Positions 58,501 through 64,000 of a stretch of DNA of 64,000 bases are shown here, piece by piece. Position 1 is the first letter of the stretch. The number at the start of each line of letters is the position of its first letter. This DNA is from Terriglobales bacterium (GTDB lineage Bacteria; Acidobacteriota; Terriglobia; Terriglobales; Acidobacteriaceae): contig DATHMF010000085.1 of NCBI GenBank assembly GCA_035487355.1, forward strand, positions 1 to 64,000, written 5' to 3'. Under the pieces are notes generated by a model. The model had not been told where the DNA came from and did no database searches. It saw only the letters and a list, made by a program, of their open reading frames with translations. The position numbers and the translations under genes are program-made.

Positions 58501-60968
58501 CCGTGTTTCTCACGCGCGAACCTGCTGGAACTGAGGTGGCGGTCAATGAAGACGCGGGGACCATGGACGACTTCAAAGTCCTGGATGTCAACGGTGTCGC
58601 AATGGGCGGGGAGTGGGGCAGAGGTATGGGCGGGGCGATCGGCGGAGCTATAAGAGAAGAGCGACCACTCAATGTCCGCAATGAGATGGCCCTCATGCAA
58701 CTTGTCCCAGGCGTTGCAAAGGCTGCTCCTGCGCCGCCTGCTACGGCTGAAGCGGTTGAAGTCATGGACGCAGCCGCACAGGTCAACACTTTGACGGTTG
58801 CCAAGAAGGAAGATAAGAGTAAAGATTCCGGTTCATCGGCTCCGCGGGTGCGCTCGTACTTTCCGGAGGCGCTCTATATCAATCCGGAAATCATTACCGA
58901 CCAGGATGGACGCGCCAGCATCACCATTCCGATGGCGGATTCCATCACTACGTGGCGCATGGCGATGCTGGCTTCCACGACGCACGGCGCACTGGGCAGC
59001 GCGACCTCGAGTCTGAAGGTCTTCCAGGATTTCTTCGTGGATCTCGACCTGCCGGTCACGCTCACCCAGGGGGATTGGGTCTCGATCCCGGTGGCGGCTT
59101 ACAACTACTCGGGCAGCCGTGGAGATGTCAATCTGCAACTGCAGCCTGACGACTGGTACTCCCTGGTGGATGACACCTCGGAAAAAACCGTCAAAGTAGA
59201 TTCGGGCAGCGTAGGTGGCTCGCAGTTTAAGTTGCAAGCCAATCGCATTGGGAAGTTCAAGCTGACGCTTTCGGCGCGCATGAAAGGCGAAGTTGACCGC
59301 GCCGACATCGTGGTCCGGGAGATCGAAGTCATTCCTAACGGACGCGAGCAGAACCTGGTCTTCAACGGAAGGCTGGAAAGCACGGTGCAGCACGACCTTG
59401 ATTTCCCGGCGGCTTCCATCCCTGACGCGAGCAAGATTTTCGTCAGACTCTATCCTGGCCCACTGAGCCAGGTGGTCGAAGGAATGGATAGTCTGCTGCG
59501 CATGCCGTACGGGTGCTTTGAGCAGACGTCATCGAGTACGTATCCCAACGTGCTGGCGCTCGATTACATGAAACGCACCAACAAGCTCACTCCTGAGGTG
59601 CACGCCAAGGCTGAGGGATACATCGCCAATGGCTATCAGCGGCTGCTGACCTTTGAAGTCCCGGGCGGTGGATTTTCGTGGTTCGGTCAGGCGCCGGCCA
59701 ACAAGATCCTGACGGCTTACGGTCTGATGGAGTTCTACGATATGTCGAAGGTCTACGACGTAGACCCGAAGCTGATCCTGCGAACGCAGCAGTGGCTCGC
59801 CGGCCAACAACAGGAAGATGGAAGCTGGAAGCCGGACACTTACTTCATCAACGAAGGCGCGACCAACCGCTATAACACCGACGTACTGCGCATTACGGCT
59901 TACCTTGCATGGTCGCTGGAAAATACGGGCTACCAGGGACCGGCGGTCGAGAAGGCCAAGCGCTATATCGAAAAGCACATGGATGGAAAAACCGATTCCT
60001 ATACTTTGGCAGTCCTTGCCAACTTTGCGGTGGACTACGCCAAAGACCGCGACTTCACGCGCCAGGCGATGCAACTCCTGCTGGATGCACGCACCGAGAA
60101 AGATGAACAAGTATGGTGGAGCACAAATGAGACCAGCGTCTATGCTACCGGCGAGAGCGCCAGCGTGGAGACAACCGGCCTGGCCGTGCAAGCGTTGCTC
60201 AAGTGGGGAGAGGCTTCAAGCACAGCACGCAAGGCCCTGAGCTACATTGCTTCCAAGAAAGATGCCGCTGGCACATGGGGCACCACTCAGGCCACCATCA
60301 TGGCGCTGCGCGCATTGCTCTTGGCTACCGAGAAAGGCGCAGCCGATGTTCGCGGCACGCTCGAAGTCCTGCTTAACGGTAAATCAGTTGAGAAACTCAC
60401 GCTGACGCCGGAGAACAATGACCTGCTCCATCAGTTTGTGTTCAAAGAGCTCAATATGAAAGGCGCAAACAACGTGGAGATCCGTTTTGACGGCAAGGGC
60501 GGCCTGGCCTACCAGGTGGTGGGGAGCTACTTCCTGCCCTGGGACGAAAAGCCGGTGAAAGAAGCCCTCTCCATTGATGTGGCCTACGACCGCACACACC
60601 TTGCGCAGGATGACATCGCAAGCGCGACTGCGACCGTCAGGAATAATCTGGATAAGAGCGCGAACATGGTGATGGTTGACCTGGGCATTCCTCCGGGGTT
60701 CGACCTGCTCAGCGAAGACTTGCAGGATTACCAGGAGAAGAGCGCAGGCCAGAAGAGCGGACGCCTGGAAAAATTCAGCCAGACGGCCACGCAGGCCATT
60801 CTCTACTTCGATTCGTTTGCGCCGGGAGACACGGTCAAGCTGCACTTCCGTTTGCGGGCGAAGTATCCCATACGCGCTAAGACGTTCCAGTCGCGGGTCT
60901 ATGAATACTACGATCCCAAGGTGAGTTCGATTGCGCGTCCAGTGCAATTGGAGGTTCGCCAGCGGTAG
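55536..60968 (+). CDS. Bacterial alpha-2-macroglobulin with inserted carboxypeptidase-regulatory-like domain
   Basis: An 1810-residue secreted protein. One N-terminal membrane segment (FWFVFFFLITMFVSAAVF). MG-type beta-sandwich domains run from about 150 to 900 (LLTTEKPIYQPGQTIHARAL is an MG hallmark; so is VADAPVYKPGDEARIRF). Residues 910-1000 add a domain of the carboxypeptidase-regulatory type (IAGTVADQWGGALEGATVT, ADGQFRLGALPAGDYKV). A glycine-rich and low-complexity stretch follows with RPLNVRNEMALMQLVPGV (about 1043-1060). The C-terminal half has the bait-independent region and the thioester C1327-F-E-Q in MPYGCFEQTSS, then the alpha-toroid and receptor-like end. It would trap proteases covalently in the periplasm. 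It is the longest gene here. GGAG precedes the ATG. Confidence 0.95.
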   Translation: MMKVSNQRNNPPNFWFVFFFLITMFVSAAVFMVASFEAEAANDEPAGATYSHGVLYVTIPYEATHAGSGRLTMEVLDPEDKVVGRVERRAEVAEGTGRWQEQIKLEKPLALDDIVWHRVRYHFEYSDQKNEALEGMESISQILRTPVVHILGQQSYLAGGEAAVRVIVTDSKNEIIEGHGSVRIELLATDQKPQVLFAGKLNQRGTTEAQFDFPAGLVGSYQLHYVVDTPIGSTEFTQPVRLEDKVSILLTTEKPIYQPGQTIHARALALDRANHEAAADRKLTFEVEDSRGNKVFKKATQTDKFGVASAEFSLADEVNLGTYHLRALMGEADSAPTNTAEIALNIEKYVLPKFKVAIDFEGKDSKTKRGYRPGDHVTGTVHANYFFGKAVEGGEVTVKGSSMDVSVFDVGSVQGKTDHDGTYHFDIKLPNYFAGRPLSQGAARVLIETTVKDSASHAETRGEPITVSESPLIVTAVPEGGTLVPNLENQVFILTSYPDGTPAANTDLKVHITGKSDQNVSSDEGGVAIVPISAGAGTETLEIEATDKEGNHASSKIDLQARDGEDQILLRTERAIYRAGDRIQLRVFSTKKRGTAYVDIVKEGQTILTRDLDIENGQAELSMTATPEMAGTVDFSAYLFGRNAVPVGDHRLVFVQPADELKIETVADAPVYKPGDEARIRFRVTNEHGEGVSAALGLEVVDEAVFALAEKQPGFAKVFFYLEQEVMKPRYEIHSIGMPEIVKPVEESQVKQHDRAARALFSATEMVNTNKFETEFGRNVPVTKYAEYAQRYQKSFLTRAHALAERLRQVYEKNPQKGDLAKVLDEMERAGEPGLRDSWNTNLRVEPADWWGPAKTHYLVRCAGPDKLFNTGDDMWVYLEVHHRKLVGRHTTSGSSKIDVNIEHDRGPFNGRAEIAGTVADQWGGALEGATVTAREISTGKTRTARVNADGQFRLGALPAGDYKVEVSTASENVSSNFKLEARDHANLSVFLTREPAGTEVAVNEDAGTMDDFKVLDVNGVAMGGEWGRGMGGAIGGAIREERPLNVRNEMALMQLVPGVAKAAPAPPATAEAVEVMDAAAQVNTLTVAKKEDKSKDSGSSAPRVRSYFPEALYINPEIITDQDGRASITIPMADSITTWRMAMLASTTHGALGSATSSLKVFQDFFVDLDLPVTLTQGDWVSIPVAAYNYSGSRGDVNLQLQPDDWYSLVDDTSEKTVKVDSGSVGGSQFKLQANRIGKFKLTLSARMKGEVDRADIVVREIEVIPNGREQNLVFNGRLESTVQHDLDFPAASIPDASKIFVRLYPGPLSQVVEGMDSLLRMPYGCFEQTSSSTYPNVLALDYMKRTNKLTPEVHAKAEGYIANGYQRLLTFEVPGGGFSWFGQAPANKILTAYGLMEFYDMSKVYDVDPKLILRTQQWLAGQQQEDGSWKPDTYFINEGATNRYNTDVLRITAYLAWSLENTGYQGPAVEKAKRYIEKHMDGKTDSYTLAVLANFAVDYAKDRDFTRQAMQLLLDARTEKDEQVWWSTNETSVYATGESASVETTGLAVQALLKWGEASSTARKALSYIASKKDAAGTWGTTQATIMALRALLLATEKGAADVRGTLEVLLNGKSVEKLTLTPENNDLLHQFVFKELNMKGANNVEIRFDGKGGLAYQVVGSYFLPWDEKPVKEALSIDVAYDRTHLAQDDIASATATVRNNLDKSANMVMVDLGIPPGFDLLSEDLQDYQEKSAGQKSGRLEKFSQTATQAILYFDSFAPGDTVKLHFRLRAKYPIRAKTFQSRVYEYYDPKVSSIARPVQLEVRQR

Positions 60969-61071
60969 CGCGTGTTGGTATTAGTATGGAGAAGCAGAGG
61001 CGGATTCGCTCTGCACATTGCTCACCTCTGCAGAGGCGGTTACAATGAAAGGAGTTGTCCGGCCACTCTGT

Positions 61072-61148
61072 AGGCGCGTAGCTCAGTTGGTTAGAGCGCT
61101 ACCTTGACACGGTAGAGGTCAGGAGTTCGAGTCTCCTCGTGCCTACCA
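61072..61148 (+). tRNA. tRNA-Val (GAC)
   Basis: Acceptor AGGCGCG/CGTGCCT, D arm GCTCAGTTGGTTAGAGC, anticodon stem CTACC/GGTAG around TTGACAC (anticodon GAC), T arm AGGAG-TTCGAGT-CTCCT, discriminator A at 61145, and encoded CCA at 61146-61148. Confidence 0.97.
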
Positions 61149-61474
61149 TTTCTTTCAATGACTTGGCCCGGTTTCGCGCCGGGTACAAGGCTCCAAAAGG
61201 CTCCTATAAAAACGCCATGGGCAGCTGACCTGAGACCACGTTGCACAGGTCTGGGAATCGGTTGCATCTTTGGCTAGGCCCAAGTGAGTGCGGGATAACC
61301 ACCGACCTTTGTATTGTGAGTTCAAAGGGAAACTGATTTGGAAGAACTTATAGGCGCACCCATGACACCTAAGCACCTGTAAGTTCCTGTAAGAAACGCA
61401 GCGTAGTCCCTCGTTTAGTCCCTCGTTTTGCCCACCTCGTTGGGTTGAACGTCCAACGGTTCCATCGTCCCGCT
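61149..61474. other. Gene-free stretch after tRNA-Val
   Basis: 326 bp without a credible gene. A short hairpin CCCGG-TTTCGCG-CCGGG lies at about 61170-61186. TAGTCCCTCGTT occurs twice at 61405-61430. tRNA genes are common integration sites, but I see no integrase and no repeat of the tRNA 3' end. Confidence 0.5.
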
Positions 61475-63834
61475 CTAGTGGAGCACCCTGGCGAGTTGTC
61501 GACCTTGTTGTTCCACCTGGGCTATTCGCTGCACGAGCGCTGCAATGTCATGCTGCAGGGCTTCCAATTGTTCCTGTTGTATTGCGATCTGCTGCTGTTG
61601 CGTGGCGAGCTGTTTCTGCTGGGTTTGATTCAGGCGCATCTGCTCTTCATTTTTCTTCTGCTGCGCTTCGATCAGCCGCCGCTGCTTCTGCACCTCATTC
61701 AGCAACATGGCGTTCACGAAGTGGTAGCGCACAGTCTGCGGCTTTCCCTCCCCATCGAAGACCACCAGATTGGGCGCGATCTGCGCCACCTCTTCCGCCA
61801 CCAGGCCATACTGCCGGGTGTGGGTGGAATCGAGCTCAGGCTTGTAGTAGAAGGCCACGGGGCGCAGCTTCATCAGGATGTCGCTCTCGACGCCCAGGTC
61901 GGCGATGTCTTGTTTGAAGCGTCTTGAGGAAGTGGCCGTGCCCAACTGTCCGGCAGAGTTGACGAAGACATTCACGCCACTGGCGCTAGTGGCTCCAGAG
62001 ATGCCGGCAATGAAAGCGGCCGTATGAGTGCCGGCTGTGCCGATGCGGATGGTGTTCGATTCGCCGCCCACTCCGGAATGACCGATATCGATGTTGTTGC
62101 TTTCGGCCCCCGGTGAAGGTGGAACCAGAGCCGATGCCAACTGCGATGTTGTTGCTGCCGGTGGACAAGCTTGCCAGAGCGTGTGTGCCGAACGCTGCGT
62201 TGCTCCCACCCGTGGTGTTGGCCGCGAGGGCGGCGTTACCAAAGGCTGAGTTGTTCGCGCCGGTCGTGTTGGAGAGGAGCCCGTTGTTGCCGAAGGCGGA
62301 GTTTTGACCACCCGTGCTGTTAACACCAAGTGCCTGAGCACCGAATGCCGAATTGTTACTGCCCGTGGTGTTTGTAGAGAGCGCCAAGGCGCCGAAAGCG
62401 GAGTTGGTATTCCCTGTTGTATTGTGGGCCAAGGCGTTATTGCCAAAGGCAGCGGCCGACGCCAGTGGTGTTGGCGTTGAGTGCATAAGCGCCAAAAGCG
62501 GAGTTTCCGTATGCGGTATTGGAAAAGAGGACGCCAAAGCCGAAAGCGGAATTGTTGTTGGCGGTGGTATTGGCCGCCAGAGTGCTATCGCCAAACGCAG
62601 AGTTGTACGTACCTGTGGTATTGGCGATGAGCGCGTGGAAGCCAAACGCATCATTGCTCACGCCCGTCGTGTTGTTCTGCAGTGCGCTGGTGCCAAACGC
62701 CGCGTTGTTGCTGGCCGTGGTATTGGAAACAAGGGCATCGATGCCGAAGGCGGAGTTCGCTGCTCCAGTGGTGTTGGAATTGAGAGCAAATGAACCGAAG
62801 GCAGCGTTGGATCCGCCTGTCGTGTTGCTCGCGAGCGCTCCGTTGCCGACGGCGGCGTTGAAAGATCCCGTGGTGTTGGAATAGAGCGCAAAAGCGCCAA
62901 GAGCGGAGTTGTCGTGGCCTGTCGTATCTGACAGGAGAACGCTGCTGCCTACTCCCGTGTCACCTACGCCTGACAAGCTCAAATTCCCGGCTGATGCACC
63001 TACGAAGGTGTTCAGCGCCCCAAAGTTATGCAGGAACGGCGCTCCTCCCAACGTCAGCATGCCGACCGAGGCCGATGCGGTATTGGGCAGCGCCAGGTTG
63101 CCACCCAACGTGATGCTGCTGGCAGAGAAGTTACCAGAGTTGTCGCGGCGCACGATGGCATTCGCTGTGCTCGCGGCAACCGCATTCGAAACCACGGTTG
63201 TTCCGGGCGGTCCCGTGACCTCTCCGGCCAGATTCGGCAATCCCGATGCGGGAAAGGTTTGGCCAACGGCAAACACGATGTTGCCGGTCATCACTCCGCC
63301 CCCCAGTTGCAGATAGCGCAGATCAGTAGCAGTGGTGTTGAGCCCCACTGTGGGATTCAGCGGAGTCCCGCCGATGGCAATGAAAACATTGCCTTCGTTC
63401 ACACTGTTCACTCCGGTTGCGCCGGGAAAAACCTGTCCGCTGCTGAAAGTGACGAGGCCATTGCTGCCGTTGATGATGAGCCCGTTGTTGCCGCCAATCA
63501 CAACGTTGCCGTTGCTGACCGTGATCGGCGAGTTACCAAGATGGCGGGGATTGGCATCAAAGACAGGCACCGTGCCCGGCGTCCCGCTGGCGTTGAAGAG
63601 AAGCTGGTACAACACCGGACCATCGGGCCGTTGAACTGTGGGCGAAGTTCGCTGCCACATCAAGCCTTGGCCAGGCCGCAAGCTGGCCAACTGCTGCCCG
63701 GCGCCATAGATTCCCATTTCGGGAGCGGTTGTCGGCGACTGGGCCAGCGCCGGCAAACTTGCCACCAACAGAAAGATGGCTATGACAGCCAGGGCCAGAC
63801 CTTTCCAGTAAAAATTAGAAACGCTGATACTCAT
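61475..63834 (-). pseudogene. Trimeric fibre-like protein with S74 chaperone tail, two frameshifts
   Basis: Three overlapping open frames on the minus strand read as one protein of about 785 residues. Start is ATG 63834 (AAGGAG upstream) with signal peptide (GLALAVIAIFLLVASLPALA). A beta-rich part follows, then more than ten imperfect repeats of the type ALxSNTTGxxNxAFG, as in trimeric autotransporter or phage-fibre heads. Near 62460 the frame shifts (two bases missing relative to the repeat pattern, or one extra), and again at a C5 tract (62107-62111), where removing one C restores GAESNNIDIG. The end is an S74 intramolecular chaperone (TSSRRFKQDIADLGV, VAEEVAQIAPNLV) with a coiled coil. Unless the indels are artefacts, the gene is broken. 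Confidence 0.8.
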
Positions 63835-63863
63835 GCCGTTCTCTCCTTGTTGCGCCATTGTGT

Positions 63864-64000
63864 TCATCTCTGGTCCTGCGAAGCACCGTTCTGCGCCTGC
63901 CGATCCTGCCCGCGCTTCATCAGTTCGGGATGACGCTCCCACTCGATCCCTTGCTCTTTCGGTGCGCCATAGAGTTCGGGATGGATGTAGTGGCCCTGCA
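63864..64000 (-). CDS. C-terminal end of a gene upstream of the fibre-like gene (partial)
   Basis: The frame running in from the right edge encodes 44 residues beginning QGHYIHPELYGAPKEQG and ending QNGASQDQR, with stop TGA 63866-63864. It is 29 bp from the start of the fibre-like gene, so the two probably form one transcript. The HPELYGAPKE and ERHPELMKRG segments are a short degenerate repeat. I do not recognise the family from so little. Confidence 0.65.
   Translation of the reverse strand, partial: QGHYIHPELYGAPKEQGIEWERHPELMKRGQDRQAQNGASQDQR

Noticed and set aside
61072..61474. Integrated element at tRNA-Val
   Set aside because: No integrase, and no duplicate of the tRNA 3' end was found downstream.
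63028..63933. 301-codon open frame antisense to the fibre-like gene
   Set aside because: Arises from the repetitive opposite strand; no start signal or family.

Overview
The window reads as chromosomal DNA of a soil-type Acidobacteriota bacterium (Terriglobia/Koribacter-like), though no single marker proves this. The pointers are a VWFA-related acidobacterial-domain protein (33487-35337), a DUF2934 protein, a DUF1800 protein, a TonB-receptor-like signature inside an alpha-2-macroglobulin, and a dense set of intergenic repeats of the kind that litter acidobacterial genomes. Base composition is moderately GC-rich, with a few AT-rich promoter patches. There is no integrase, transposase, phage module or CRISPR array.

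Layout. 1-5064: the end of a UDP-glucose dehydrogenase, a strong terminator, then leuA-leuB-leuC-leuD, the complete leucine branch, with a LeuA that lacks the usual C-terminal regulatory domain. 5163-13718: unrelated single genes (SpoU methyltransferase, exported phosphodiesterase, TPR/aspartic protease, ferritin-like di-iron protein, HAD phosphatase, Tat-exported UxuA-like protein). 13846-16455: a secreted fusion of polysaccharide deacetylase, caspase-like domain and TPRs. 16572-25437: small zinc-ribbon proteins, tRNA-His, tRNA-Arg, a YheT hydrolase, GrpB, MsrB, a large unknown protein, an acyl-CoA dehydrogenase and a rhomboid protease. 25527-29686: a cytochrome c maturation operon read leftward (ccmF, ccmH, a CcmI-like protein, a membrane protein). 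29865-42235: DUF2934, YceI, a B12-binding radical SAM protein, an OB-fold-like lipoprotein, the VWFA protein, a three-gene DUF2089 operon, a Met/His-rich secreted protein, a YdeI-like protein, MsrA, DUF1800 and CHAD.

42520-45379 holds a degenerate receiver protein and a trehalose-6-phosphate synthase fused to a membrane sensor and HAMP-like module. 45383-47346 is mostly repeat DNA, including an array of a composite unit of about 210 bp. 47933-50956 is a restriction-modification island: a small Cys-motif protein, an XRE regulator with a perfect dyad over its start codon, an HNH endonuclease, Vsr and a C5-cytosine methyltransferase. 51838-52944 is a second repeat-rich, gene-free stretch. 52945-60968 is an envelope cluster: HAD-IIB hydrolase, VanX-type dipeptidase, L,D-transpeptidase and a 1810-residue alpha-2-macroglobulin. 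tRNA-Val follows. The right end carries a trimeric-fibre-like gene with an S74 chaperone tail, interrupted by two frameshifts, behind the tail of another gene.

The most unusual feature is at the scale of the whole window. Many unrelated intergenic micro-repeat families share a period of 7 bp, and others have periods of 8-10 bp. They sit at gene ends, and in several places supply the stop codon, the last residues or a candidate start codon of the adjacent gene. All functional calls rest on reading the translations; no database search was run.
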